Assembly: GCA_921293015.1 (NCBI GenBank)
Contig: OV121084.1
Span: forward strand, 25,730,946 to 25,794,945
Length of the DNA: 64,000 nucleotides
Direction of reading: 5' to 3'
Origin: Phorcus lineatus
Taxonomy: Eukaryota; Mollusca; Gastropoda; Trochida; Trochidae
Under the pieces are notes generated by a model, which saw only the letters and a list, made by a program, of their open reading frames with translations, was not told where the DNA came from and did not search any database. The position numbers were made by a program, and so were the translations under genes. This document shows, piece by piece, positions 1 through 11,509 of the stretch (position 1 is its first letter; each line of letters opens with the position of its first letter).

Positions 1-703
1 ACTCTGAATGTCGCTTTACTGTAGTTTTTGAAGAGATATGAATATTTGCCATGTACAAATGTCCAATGAAAACCGAAAACTGCTCCCCCAAAAATTAGGG
101 TCTTTTAAGTGCAGCCATACGCCAAGAACAAGCTCAAATGTTAAAAAAAATTGATATTCGATAAATACTGTAACAATTGACTATAGCATTTACCGAAAAG
201 ATCTATTAAGTTAGCAAATCTTAAACAAACTATACAACAAAATCAACTGTCAGTAAACACCATCTTTTGAGACACAAAGAATTGACACAGCTTTGAGGGC
301 CCTTTATAAAGGGATATTGATCTGTATTATTCAATAACATCCACAATTGCCTACATAATAACACAATCGCTTTAGAGACCATATTACCGTTGCCTTTTGT
401 AAGTCGCAACACTCCGTCACGCTATGACGGAAATCAGATTAAGACAAGGATATTGTTTGCGTTCCTTTTTATTAGTTGTTTCATCCTACTTGTATGACAA
501 ATATGTGGATATTCGCCGTGTAAATTACACGAACCGGTCTGCGATTGATAGCGCTGTAACGAGGGATTACTCATAGTGGCTGAAGGCGCCATTAGAGAAT
601 GACGATATTATTAGATGAGGACTGTTTGCTTAGGATTGTATTAGTAGCGAACGTGTCAAACGGACATGACTTTTCTGGCATCGTTTGCTGAATATGCACG
701 CAA
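1..703. other. AT-rich unique DNA, no gene
   Basis: No supported gene. The only ATG-started frame of 60 codons has no recognisable domain and its composition fits chance. The stretch around 530-640 is less AT-rich than its surroundings and leads into the foldback at 704. Nothing else stands out. Confidence 0.6.
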
Positions 704-771
704 CCTGGTTCCCGGTCCTCGTTCCGCTTGCGCTACAGTAAGCGCAAGCGGAACGAGGCCCGGGAACCAGG
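704..771. repeat. GC-rich 31-bp foldback hairpin
   Basis: A 31-base left arm (704-734) and a 31-base right arm (741-771) are reverse complements with a single mismatch (T716 against a C), separated by the 6-base loop ACAGTA. The arms begin CCTGGTTCCCGG and end at GCTTGCGCT. They are strikingly GC-rich inside AT-rich DNA. Such a structure could be a minimal foldback transposon end pair, a small-RNA precursor or an extruding cruciform. No target-site duplication is obvious beside it. Confidence 0.8.
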
Positions 772-1544
772 ATGACACGCGTGGACCAACGACTTTAATT
801 CTCCTCTACAGTTTGTTATAATTTGTTCGTTAGTCTGTCTGAAGCACTAATGATTTGAAAACATGTTTGATGTCATATCGTATGACAAATGAATCGTTTA
901 TTAACGATGAGGATTCAGGCGTATGAATGTTGTTATAACATTACTATTGGCTTGTTTACAGCGAAGAAGTTGTTATCCAGAAACTCTTGCTCTTCTCATT
1001 GGCTTGTTATTTTGAAATGACTATCGCATTACAATCAGAGGGGATCAACAATTGAGAATAGCCTTTTCAATCTGAAGAATTATATAGAAGAATGGACGAC
1101 ATTTATTCGAATTGGCTGTGTCCGTTTATAGTTCTGTGTTCCGTTTCACATGACATGGATGACAACGTTAGTTTTATTACATTTGGGCGTTTCGCTTTAT
1201 ATTGAATTGTGAGAAGAATGGATATCTGTGTTGCTTTGTATTCATTTATTCGATTTAGTCTGCTGATCTGTTTGTAGTAATTTTAATTGTTATAAGAATG
1301 GATAAACACGTTGGCGTTTTAAATTCTTTTAGATTAGGGTTGAACATGCATGATATTAAGTTTGAAGATGATAAAAAAAATTAAAAATTAAAACGTTCTT
1401 TATATTCGTTAATTAAATTTAGTCATTTCTATATTTTGGATAAGGTTTATGTAGGTATATTGTAATACATAATGACTGTAAAAAGTAGACTGTATTATTT
1501 ATTTTTTTTTATTGAGATAGAGACAATTTAGGCGAAGCTATTTT
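772..1544. other. AT-rich unique DNA, no gene
   Basis: No reading frame worth reporting and no inverted or tandem repeat of note. AT richness rises toward 1300-1500. Confidence 0.55.
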
Positions 1545-1612
1545 GGGAATAGAACCCACACCTTGTGAATGAAAAGCCTATCGTAGCACTGACTGGCCAA
1601 ATACTTGCACAG
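1545..1612 (-). repeat. tRNA-like SINE head remnant
   Basis: Read on the minus strand this has a good pol III B box, GGGTTCTATTCCC (1545-1557), preceded by an anticodon-arm-like segment and a weak A box in the GGCCAGTCAGTGCT region (about 1600-1612). The order and spacing match a tRNA-derived SINE head or tRNA pseudogene. It is not a functional tRNA: the acceptor stem does not close and no complete cloverleaf forms. The 3' body of a SINE was not identified. Confidence 0.45.
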
Positions 1613-2055
1613 AGCAGTTGTACTGGAATCGTCCCGAAAAAAAGTAAAAACATTAATGTTAAAAAGTGTGATCGAAATTAACAATTGACAATTAAAATAA
1701 TTGACCTTTAATGAAAGTAAATGAGAGTTTTGTTAAGAGTAATAGTCCCTTAATAATTATTTTTATCGACAGTTACACAATTTTTGGTGTAGGATTATAG
1801 ATCTTTGGTTTTAAGGATTCGACTGAGAACAAGACAGGAGTCACTGACGCTTCTTTTCAAAGTAGATATTCAAATACAAACTTGTTTATATGATAGTGTG
1901 ATATATAGTCTACCGAGGATACCGCAGAGAAAAAATAATATAAATGTAAAAGAAAAGAAGAAAGGATAGTCTTCTAATACTAAATCATAGACTGTATTCA
2001 AAGATTAAAGAAGCAGGAGCATGTTTTTAGATAAATAAGGTTATCTTTCAAAAAC

Positions 2056-2240
2056 GAAAATAAATGTTTCCAATTGCAAGACAAAGTTTTTTCATCAACA
2101 GAAGCAGTCCAAACCGAACGTACTATAATCGGTCGAGCTATGCGAATCTATTTCCCTATCACAAATCATTAAAAGTTGTTAAAAAATGGCTGCCAGTTAT
2201 TTTTCTTGATACTTGATTATTTCCTCTACGACTAAAGGTA
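2056..2240 (+). repeat. dispersed ~190-bp repeat, copy A
   Basis: This aligns by eye to 22506-22695 in the same orientation. Shared blocks include GAAAATAAATG, CCAATTGCAAGACAA, the AATGGC(T/C)GCCAGTT core and CTACGA near the right end. Identity looks like roughly 70 percent, so both copies are old. A third, partial relative lies near 21020-21110. No terminal inverted repeats are clear, so the class is unknown. Confidence 0.55.
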
Positions 2241-3850
2241 ATCGGTTGAGTAACGGGATGTTTTGACTCTCTAAAGTTGATACTTTCGGCATCAGTTAAT
2301 GACTATTGGGGGAAAGTTTTGGAATTATTTTTAAACGTGTTGCAGCTCCTTTAAGCCTTTATTGTGAGTTATTGTGGTCTGTGATGAGTGTCTTTGATTT
2401 GTGTTAAACATGTCGACAAATTCTGATAGATAAATCGACACGAACAACGTCTTGCCGGAAGCAGATTAGTTACAAGAACGGTAACTCCCTTCCTACATTA
2501 AGTTTCCTGTTTCCATGTTCTGCTAAATGAGGCATTTTTATGCCAAGCTGGATGTAAAGGAACCCAACAAGACATTCGAGTCAACAGTTAGCGGATAAGA
2601 AGCTCGTTAGAGTATAATCCGATTGCGATCGATTCGCTGAAGTGAACACGTCATCCTTCCAGAGTTATCACCCTTGAAGATCACGTGTTTCCATGATCAC
2701 ATGATTCTTACTTTCTGGTTTAGGTTAAATGTAATGAAATTAGAGCCAATGCCTCTGCAGTTTATAAGGCTGTTAAATTTATCATCATTAGACTGGGACC
2801 ATAGTATCATAATATTAACTTTCTAAAATTTTGATTATTTTGAGAAAAAAGATGAAAATATCTTTCATAGGGCATGACATCTGTGACTTTGCTGACAAGC
2901 AAAGAAGACACAAAATCTACATTAGATTTTTATAATAACCAATTAGTCAATGAGTCTGTACACAAAATTCAGCTTTCAGGAATTGAGAGCTCATATATCT
3001 TTTAATAACTTGAGATTTATTGACCAAATTTTCATGTCAGTGCCTAATTGTTGGACTATTGATATTAGTACACTGTTCCATCGACGGTAGCATAGTTACC
3101 AGTAGCGATAGCTCTACAGATAGGGCAATAAAGCTGTGCGAGTAGGATGAGTCATTTCTACCAGTGAATACATACTTATTGCCTTGAGACGATCTCATGA
3201 GGCATTAATCTTAATAACACCGGCTAACCAATAACAACCGTATAACAAAGATTGATAAATGAAATTCAAGTCCCAATAAGTCCCTTTTTTTAATTTGAGA
3301 TAAATTGGCGTCATAAAATACTATCATGCTATTCAAGGGAACAATGAAGCGCTTTTCAGTGTGACATCCCTGAAGGGTAGTGATAAGAAATGAATACGGC
3401 AAAGCCTCTTTATTGATTTTCAACTTCTGTGTGATGAATTGCAAGGTATTTTTGTATATATGCTTCACCCGTCATCACCGTTTTAAGCTAGTTTATACAG
3501 TGTGGGGGTCTGGCAGAGAATTTTTCAAAAGGTTATGTTGCTATTACTTTCTTCATTTGATTTTGTGTTTTTTTAACCTTCTTATATATGTAAATAATGA
3601 ATAAATACATATGTACTCAATGAATAAACACAAAAACATCTGTCTTTAATTTTGAATAAATCAATTCATCTATTCAATAATGTGAGTTAATTGTATAATA
3701 ACTGCTTGTTTATTGTTAATTCATAATGGTCATAAATATCATAAAGATGGTAATCAAATATTGGAGAAACCACGTCCATTTTATTACATGAAAAGATTTC
3801 TCATTTTTATTCCGCTAATTATCACAGCGCTCTTAATAAATAAATTTTAC
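2241..3850. other. Unique DNA, no gene
   Basis: Mostly AT-rich. The segment 2450-2760 is more balanced and holds the motif AGAGTTATCACCCTT at 2661. Overlapping short frames on both strands at 3211-3604 (74 and 85 codons) show no domain and are judged chance. Confidence 0.5.
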
Positions 3851-3899
3851 GTTAACTCTCAAATATCTCTTTCAGCCTATGCATCTCATTCTGTTTAGA

Positions 3900-4140
3900 A
3901 AAAACCTTGTTCTTTCGGTAATCGAATTTCCAAATGGCCCTCGACCATTTAACCCTAGCCCAAGTTTGATCGTGTAAACACTCGTGTGCAATTACGACCG
4001 GCGATAATAGGTTTCCAGAGTTTGCCCAACAAGCGCTGTTCATACTGCCCATTTCTCGTCGGATGACGAGCGCAGTTCTTCTAAATGGGCAAATTATCAC
4101 CGAAAGAGAGCTCCGCCGTAGCTTCATCGGCGCTCAAACC
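3900..4140. promoter_or_regulatory. Less AT-rich island with nested inverted repeats
   Basis: A block that contrasts with the AT-rich flanks. TGCCCATTT (4047-4055) and AAATGGGCA (4083-4091) are exact reverse complements, and CTCGTC/GACGAG with a 4-base loop is nested between them. Open frames run through it on both strands (91 codons minus, 60 codons plus) without a recognisable domain. It could be a conserved non-coding element or an unrecognised exon; assigning it as regulatory is inference. Confidence 0.3.
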
Positions 4141-4249
4141 AGAAAACAAGCAAAAAAATTATTACCTCAATTTGATGTGATTTTACTGTTGCGATCTTTT
4201 TTATTTATCAGCGTGGATCTGATAATCCAATATTATCTCTCTTAAGTCC

Positions 4250-5450
4250 AATAATCTCTGCTGATCTCGCATTAATGCGATCTGTAAGGAAAGGAAAAGG
4301 TTCCAATTTCCTCCATTAAAGAAATAAAAGCAAGAAAGGGGCTGGGTTAGATTTACAAATGAGCCGCAAAGGATTCGCTGTTCTGAAGAAACATGATAAC
4401 GTCGAATCCGGTTACGGCGATTAATGGATTTCTTTTAAATTGAAAAAATGTCTCATTCTTTAAACATTGCAATTGAAATATAAAGCTGATGGTATCAAAA
4501 CATAATTTTTTTGTATACTCAACAAAAAAAATTAAGGACCATCCCTGTTTTCAATATTTAGGTATGGTATCATTCATATAATAATCCATATTATACTTTA
4601 ATATTTAACGTGCGAGCAAGAAGTGTGCTGTCAGACCGTTGTGGAGAGGACAGCCCCTGATAGAGTACGTTCGAATCCCGTTCGAGTCGATATTTAAAAG
4701 CTTTTATTTCTCGGAACACGGTTGATTTTAATCAGACTGGGTATTTCCTGAATCCCATACAAACTGTTTGAAAATGTTGTGTTCTCGTCAAAGATGTTTC
4801 CATCTTGTGAAAAATGTTGATAAGCTTTTATATGACGATTCTCAGCATCTTGTTTATGTCGAATCACAACGCGGTTGCTGGGCTACAGAAATGTAAGAAC
4901 ATTAACATGTAGCAATCATAAATAAAATACAAGTTTGTGACATCAGTAAATGTTGAAAAAGAGGTTAGAAATAAGAAAAAAGCGAAAGTTTATGTCAACA
5001 CCTTTCAAAATGACATTTTTTTCCAGATTCCCTGAGAAACATTGAGAACAATGTATTCAAGAAAAGCAAGATATATGATCCTGGAATTTTTTTATACAAC
5101 TTTCATTCACATATTCACATATATCAAGGCAATATTGAAAATTGTACCAACCATTGAGATAAGAGGGTTTACAGTGATAGCTATAGTGAGACTTTTGAAA
5201 CGAAATACAATTCAAGAACTCAGAAGAAGCAGTAGCTTGAGATGAAAAGGGTATGTTGATATATGTTGAAATATTGGAACTCATCTTGACTAGCCCTAGT
5301 GTTACCAGGCAAACCCTAAATGAGGCTTCTTTTTATGTTATTCTACAAAAAAGAACCATTTGTCACCAAAATTTTGTATTAATGATTCATCGACTGAAAA
5401 CCTCATCAATTTTCTTTTATCCAATACTGCTTTAGTTGAGTAATCTACTG
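4250..5450. other. AT-rich DNA with a tRNA-like fragment, no gene
   Basis: No gene seen. The tRNA-like segment inside it is listed separately. Two overlapping 67- and 75-codon frames near 5042-5284 lie on opposite strands and have no domain. Confidence 0.5.
4612..4691 (+). repeat. tRNA-like fragment with strong B box
   Basis: GTTCGAATCCC at 4669-4679 is a consensus pol III B box. About 40 bases upstream is TGTCAGACCG, which resembles the stretch TGTCAGAATG in the fragment at 51984-52062. The flanking acceptor-stem positions do not pair, so this is a tRNA pseudogene or SINE head and not a working tRNA. Confidence 0.4.
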
Positions 5451-5960
5451 GCTCCCTTGAATCGTTAGACGATGATAAATTACCGCACACTCTAATAATG
5501 CGTATCGTGAACTAAATGAAGGCTAGCTGTGGTCAGTCTACTGCTGACACTGGCACAAAGACGTCATGATTAATGGTCACAGATGACCAATGTCTGAAGG
5601 GTCAAATTGTCATGAAGCCATACTTCACAAGAACGAACCCTCTGAGGGCTGTCCACGCCATTTATTAATTACCAACATGCATTACAAGTTTGTTAGATGA
5701 CGTCGTCGTAATGGGGCGGATGACCACTGTCCTCACTTGTTATGTTACACTGTGACCAGCCGGACACTTCTAATAAACAGAGCGGATTTCTCAGATCGTG
5801 ACTCACAGACCGGAAGTCATTACCGACCGGACAGAGTTATCGCTCCTGACATTTTCTGCTAATGGAGGCGTGCTGTCGCTACGGTACTAGGTTTCAATTG
5901 CTTTGGTCAACAGACATTGGGCGTTACTGGGGTCGAGTTATGTCCAATTTTAATTAATAT
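5450..5960. promoter_or_regulatory. Less AT-rich island, candidate cis-regulatory block
   Basis: About 500 bp of visibly higher complexity and GC content. It holds an AP-1-type TGACTCA (5799-5805), an ETS-type ACCGGAAGT (5809-5817), the motif AGAGTTATCGCTCCT (5833-5847), and several TAAT and TAAACA homeobox/forkhead-like cores. No long frame crosses it and no transposon ends bound it. The regulatory assignment is inference from motif density. Confidence 0.3.
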
Positions 5961-7260
5961 CTCTCCAGGGTTCGCATATGAGTGAGTAATCACAACCCTC
6001 TGAGATTATTTACACATGATATTCCAAATTTAGAATCAGGAAACATTTGATACTTACACTTACAATGAGTGAGATCGAAAATTTAACACATTCGTTTATT
6101 TATGGCGTATGTTTTCGTCAAGCGTTATATATTGAAAAGAATCCTGAAGGCTCCATAAAGAGAACAAATATATTTCCAAAATCACCCATTGAGTCGAGTT
6201 CTTTTTTTTTCTACTGTTGTTGAGGGTTTATGCTTTAGGAAAGTTTGGGAATACACATTTTCTTTTCAGCTTCAAACCTGTTTGTGATGAGTGTGCCCAA
6301 AAATATGAACAGTTCATTTGAAGCCCTATCAATCTTGTGTTAACGTTACTGTTTGAAAAGAACAAAAGCTGAATATTTCTTATTTCGTTTCGTTACAACC
6401 TTAAGACACATTATACTTTCTCTAGCCCTATAAGGGACAACTTGAAAAGGTTTCTTAAACAATTTAGAGAAAATAATCCTTCATGTCACAAAGGTCATAT
6501 TGTGACATGTTATATCTTCAAACACACAATAACCTACTCTAATAAAATAAATGAAAAATTACCTAATTAAAAATGTAATTGTCGGTTGTTCAAACCTTAT
6601 CGAAATGAACATCAGTGAATGAATACTGCACCAAATCAACAAGAAAAAAAAACATTTTGTAAGACCAAAGAAAAATGGCCACGATATCAGGGGAGACAAC
6701 TCATACCCCCGCGAGACAAGATGTCTCATGTTTTATCAAGATAAAGGGACACAAATGAGTCTTGTGAAATCTTGAGTGAAAAGCAGGAGGGGTATAAAAC
6801 ACTGAAGACAATGATTAATTGATCTTTAGTGTCTCTTTGCTTTCGTTTCTTTAATGAGGTAGAAAACTCAGCTAATTTACGTCATTCTCATAAGGTTTTC
6901 TTTCGGTTGCCACGGGGAGAATTGGCGACACGCGTGTCGTGGCTGGATGCAGTCTCCCGTAGACCAGGGGCGCCATTATGTAACATCATACCGGGTCTGC
7001 TGAAGAGTCGTGCACGTTGTTCCGTGTCTGGAGAAATCTGTAGAGTTACTTAATCATCTAATTGCGTAACCCCTGAGACGTAAATGTCCATTTCGTCACA
7101 ACTCTTAGACAGAGATTGTTACATTTGTCAGTCAGCTCAAGATGCGGGCGGGTTAGATTACAACCTCCTCGTAATTTGGCCCTCTTACCTTGTTACTTGA
7201 TTTGATAGCCAAAAATGGCATCACTGTATTGATTAAACATTTAAATTCTGTTTGTAAATA
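5960..7260. other. Unique DNA; less AT-rich block at 6680-7180
   Basis: No gene. The sub-block 6680-7180 has GGGGAGACAACTC at 6690 and an open frame of 74 codons (6829-7053) without a domain. On the minus strand a consensus donor (AAG/GTAAGAGG, exon edge at 7189) follows an ATG at 7221 by only 11 codons. This is too little to call an exon. Confidence 0.45.
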
Positions 7261-7868
7261 GGAATCGGGAACAGGCGTTTTAACATGTCACATTCCTTTA
7301 TGGAAAGAGAATGCTTATATTGCGTTGGACCACGCAACAAAGCGCCACACCGTCAGGGCCACAGAGTAGGATGTTGGAGTCAAATATCTTCATAAATGAA
7401 GAAAATCAGGATTTTTATCCTTTTCACTTCAGCTGACATTGACGGGCACAACGCATTTTGGAAACTTATGAACAGCAGACACAAAGACAAACATAGTTTG
7501 ATAGTGTATAATAGAGCATTTAACTAATATACGTGTTAATTGGATACCGAATTTCGACTTTTTAACATTTATTTCCGATTACCAGTGAAAACACGAAAAA
7601 ATAATAATTTTGGCGTTTTAGAGAGAAATATGCAAATTTGATGGGAATTGGGGAGGAGATTTTTACCTAACGTAGGTCGCATAGTATTTAGGCTAAAGCC
7701 ACATGAAACATACTCTTTGTCAAATTTAATAGCATCGCTCCTATTTTAAATTTTAACTCCTTGCGAGCATGCAATCCAGCAGCCGAGTAGGAGTTTCACG
7801 GTTATCTGTCACTTTGCCATCGCTTTGAAATCGTTTTTTGTGTTTTTGCTGGGTAAATGGAAAAACTG
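7261..7868. other. AT-rich unique DNA, no gene
   Basis: Nothing beyond short chance frames. It ends in the C-rich element that starts at 7869. Confidence 0.55.
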
Positions 7869-7964
7869 CAGTGGCGCCCCCGCCCCCGCCCCCTCTTCCC
7901 ATTGACAATTTCTGAATCCAAACCCCCCCCCCCCCCCCTTTCAAAAATCCTGGATCCGCCCCTG
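7869..7964. mobile_element. C-rich short MITE-like element
   Basis: The left edge reads CAGTGGCG (7869-7876). The right edge reads CTGGATCCGCCCCTG (7950-7964), whose reverse complement starts CAGGGGCGGATCCAG, so the termini form an 8-base inverted repeat with one mismatch. CAGNGGCGGATCCAG-type ends are familiar from hAT-like MITEs in animals (recalled, not searched). The interior holds a (CCCCCG)n run and 16 consecutive C. No matching 8-bp target duplication is visible, so the left boundary is uncertain. Confidence 0.4.
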
Positions 7965-9989
7965 ATATGTATCTATATTCAGTTCATTACCCGTGGAAGA
8001 GTTTCATTTGACTTTTCCGATACGAGTGCGCACACGTTTCTATAACAGAAAAATTATTGACTGTAAGACGGGTGTCGCGTTCTCGGCCACTTGGCTTTAT
8101 TTTGAATCAGTTAATTAGGGTTATTTTGCTTAATATTCAAAGAATAAAAACGTTTTGTTTCTAACAACTGGGATTATCTAATGATTGGGGTCTTCCATAA
8201 CTGTTGTAGGGTCGAACAGTTTAATAGTGTTCGGCCTATGGAGCGCCCTTGACATAAGCACCCAAGACCAGTTGGTCAATCCTTTCATGAACTGTATATT
8301 TTCATGAATAGATATGTTTAAAACATATGTTACGTGTGACAAACGTAAGCTTTGAAATTTCATTAAAGCAGGTACGAAATAGAATTTTAGTTGAAAATAT
8401 TTGAAAGGTTACATAACTATTCACATGTTGTTTATTGAGTAATCACTGTCTTTTGACCACATGAAAAAATCGTGTTTACATAAGATAGATAGTGAAAAGA
8501 CATTGAAACGATTGCTTACACAGGTATATTATGTTCTAGATAAATTGCAAGATTTTTTAAGCATTCATTAACGTACATTATATAACTATAGTGTTTGTGT
8601 AAATAGTGAGTGTGAGAACAACACATAAGAGTGTTGTTTGTTTTAATTAAAAACTAATAATTGTCATGTATTTGACATTTTTGATGAATATATGAGATGT
8701 AAATATTGGTATTGGACACGTACGCTAGGCAAATAAAACAGCTCGAAAATCACGAAATGTTTTTTTTAAGGCTGATTTGAATACTACGGATTTGATCGCT
8801 TATATACCATGACACTCACAGTATGATCAATACACTTATCTTTGTGTTATTTTAGTATACGTAACACAAAGATGAGTGAAAACTGTTACAATACCATTTA
8901 AACAATAAAAATAATTTTAATTCAAAATAAAAATATTTCAAAGACTAATTTTACATTTCCCTTTCTTTAAAATATATTTTTGAACTTTTCATATCAGAAT
9001 CAAGATCTTCCTTTACAGTAGTTTCTAATTAATTCAATAAACAGTCATAAACATATCCATGACTTCCCAGCTCAATATGGAATGGTTTATTGACTCAAGT
9101 ACTGACTCATATCACGTTTTCATTAGCCGTGTTCGCGTCCCTCCTGATATGGTAAAGCGTTTTTTCACTCACTCACTCGTTATAAAAATATTCAAGGAAG
9201 CTAGAAATAGAAAAAGACAGAGTAAGGACTATTTCCTTGAATCAGGTTTAAAACAAGATTGTATATATTTTTGAATATTAAATACATATTAAAATTACTA
9301 TTTTCAGAGAAATTCAACATTTATTCATTTCCTTTTAAATATAAGGCAAAGCATTCAGGTAGGTATAAATCAAATCTTGTTAAATAGGATATACCATTTT
9401 TTCAAATTATGTTACTCCCCATTAAAACCTATATACCATGATAATCATCAGCACATCTAAAATACCCTGAAAAAAATGTGAATCGGTGGAAAGATATTAT
9501 TGAAATGAGATTGGTGTAAAATCTGCTCAAGGGAGTTGATAATCTGTTTTATTATAAATGCTTGCGCTTAAAAATGGAAATCGGCGAATTCGATGAATGA
9601 AAATGGATGCTAATTGTAAAAGAAATATATGGACACCGGGATGAAATGAATATGCATCTAATTGTATATGTATGAGCATGAAATTACTTTGTTACGTACT
9701 ATTAATATTTTCCCCATAGTCCTGCATCAAGAAATGGAAACCATTCATACAGTCAAGATCTGTATACAACAAGTCTTGACTCTTGATTACAGAAATGAAA
9801 TCAATTTGGATTTTCAAGAGTGTTTATCTCAAATACCATAAGTAAAAACGTTGAATTATTTCAAAAAGAAAGTCAAATGATCTTCTGCGACACTTTCATC
9901 TGTGACGGACACTTAATCTTGGATGAGTTTTAGACTCGAGCACAAGGTTTTGTATCGCTTTGAAAGAGCGTCATAAAGACATATATGCG
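7965..9989. other. AT-rich unique DNA, no gene
   Basis: No coding signal. It contains the small hairpin at 8833-8878, listed separately, and a short inverted repeat AACAACAC/GTGTTGTT near 8617-8638. Confidence 0.5.
8833..8878. repeat. 17-bp hairpin
   Basis: CACTTATCTTTGTGTTA (8833-8849) pairs with TAACACAAAGATGAGTG (8862-8878) over all 17 positions, with one T-G wobble if transcribed left to right. The loop is 12 bases. It is too short for a typical animal pre-miRNA but could form in RNA. Confidence 0.6.
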
Positions 9990-10560
9990 TATATATCCTA
10001 CCAAATTATGATATAAAACGATACCTTAATATAGAGAAAGGTTTTTATTATATTCTTTTCCTCCATATTATGGCAGGATATATAAAAGGATATCGTAATA
10101 TTGAGAAGGCTTTTAACGTTATCCTTTGCATCGTATTATTATGGTACGGTATATGAAAGGATACTTAAAAGAAAATCGTAATATCGAGAAGTGTCTATAC
10201 GATATCTTTTCATATCGTATCATGATAGGATTTATAAAGGGATATCGCAATAATTAGAAGGGTCTAAACTATATCATTTTCATCTTATTATCATGGTCGG
10301 GTAAATGAAAGGATATCGCAATAATGAGAAGAGTCTAAACGATATCCTTTGCATTGAATTATGGTAGGTTATCCAAAAGTATAATACGATATCCTTTTAT
10401 ATCGTATTATGATAGGTTATATAAAAGGATATCGTTATATAGAGAAAGATCAATATGATATTCTTTCAAATCGTATCATAGTAGGTTATATGAAAGGATA
10501 TCATGATAAAGAGAAGGGTCTATACGATATGCTGCATATATCGTATATTGGTAGTTTCTA
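9990..10560. repeat. ~70-bp minisatellite whose units are hairpins
   Basis: Roughly eight degenerate units, spaced about 67-79 bp (one truncated to ~47 bp), recur from 9990 to 10560. Each unit carries AAAGGATATCG, then a GAGAAG-GTCTA spacer, then CGATATCCTTT, then a TCGTATTATGATAGG-TTAT linker. AAAGGATATCG and CGATATCCTTT are reverse complements, so each unit can fold on itself. Unit cores begin near 10086, 10157, 10237, 10308, 10424 and 10493. No gene lies in the array. Confidence 0.8.
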
Positions 10561-11404
10561 TAGACATATGTCTTTCTAACCCTCTTTCTAAGTGATACGC
10601 GTCCCTGTTGGCTTGAGTAGTGAGTCATATTGAATTTTCAAACTTGTACTAGTGTTTTGCCTGAAGGGTTTACACGTCAATACACGTGCATGTGCGTTCT
10701 GTTACTCAGTCTATGTATCAACCCATACGTGGCAGTTGTATATAGAGCTTAGTCACTGGGCTACTGCTCCGGTAAATTTAGACAGTTAACTCAACCATAC
10801 GTGATATGACGCATATAGAGGAATAATCATGTTTCAATCATCGATTTCTGTTAATGTTATACCGTAAACGTAATTTGATAAATATAGAGAAAATATCGTT
10901 TTGCATTTATCGCTTTGATGATGTTAACATATTTCCTCAAATGCAACGCTTTATTAATTTCTTCACTTTTCTTCCCTTGCTATTCATTGAAGTTGCTTGT
11001 CGAGGACATGAATTAAGTTAAGGATCTTATCATTTCATAAAAAACTAACGTTTTCATATAATTTCAAACCGTTTTTTTCTTTGTTATGCTCTATGGCTGA
11101 AATCTCATCTACACAGTTTCCAATTCTTCTAGATGTAAACAAAAGTGAAATCGTGGCAGGAAGGACACGATTTCAATACAATTTTTTTACATCCTAAGGA
11201 AATCAATCTAGCATAGATACTTAATTGTTATTTTAAAAGATATAAAATACCAGTATTTTATAATGATTTCATGACATTGAAAATCAATATTGCTTCCATG
11301 GAAAAAAGTCTTGACTCTGACACATTACAGGGGGAGATTACAGCGAAAGTGGACTATTGTTTAAGTTTCTGAAACAATAAGCGTTTTGAGTAAGATGATA
11401 CATA
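10561..11404. other. AT-rich unique DNA, no gene
   Basis: No coding potential, transposon ends or tandem repeats that I can support. Confidence 0.5.
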
Positions 11405-11503
11405 GGCCTGGTTTATCATTGCGCAACGGTCATAAAATAACCAGTTTTGCACATAGGGAAAACTGGTAAATTTACCCGTTGCGCAATGCTAAACTTGCCT
11501 TTG
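11405..11503. mobile_element. Foldback MITE, ~44-bp arms
   Basis: The left arm (11405-11448, GGCCTGGTTTATCATTGC...) and right arm (11457-11503) are imperfect reverse complements over about 44 bp. They share the perfect core CATTGCGCAACGG and the inner stretch ACCAGTTTT, with a short GCACATAGGG-type loop. The element is almost entirely its two arms, as expected for a foldback MITE. Target duplications are not clear. Confidence 0.7.
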
Positions 11504-11509
11504 GGTGCC

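Noticed and set aside
7189..7221. Minus-strand mini-exon (ATG plus 11 codons then a consensus donor)
   Set aside because: Too short to tell from chance; isolated donors of this quality occur several times in the window.
8833..8878. miRNA precursor
   Set aside because: A 17-bp stem with a 12-base loop is shorter than a normal animal pre-miRNA.
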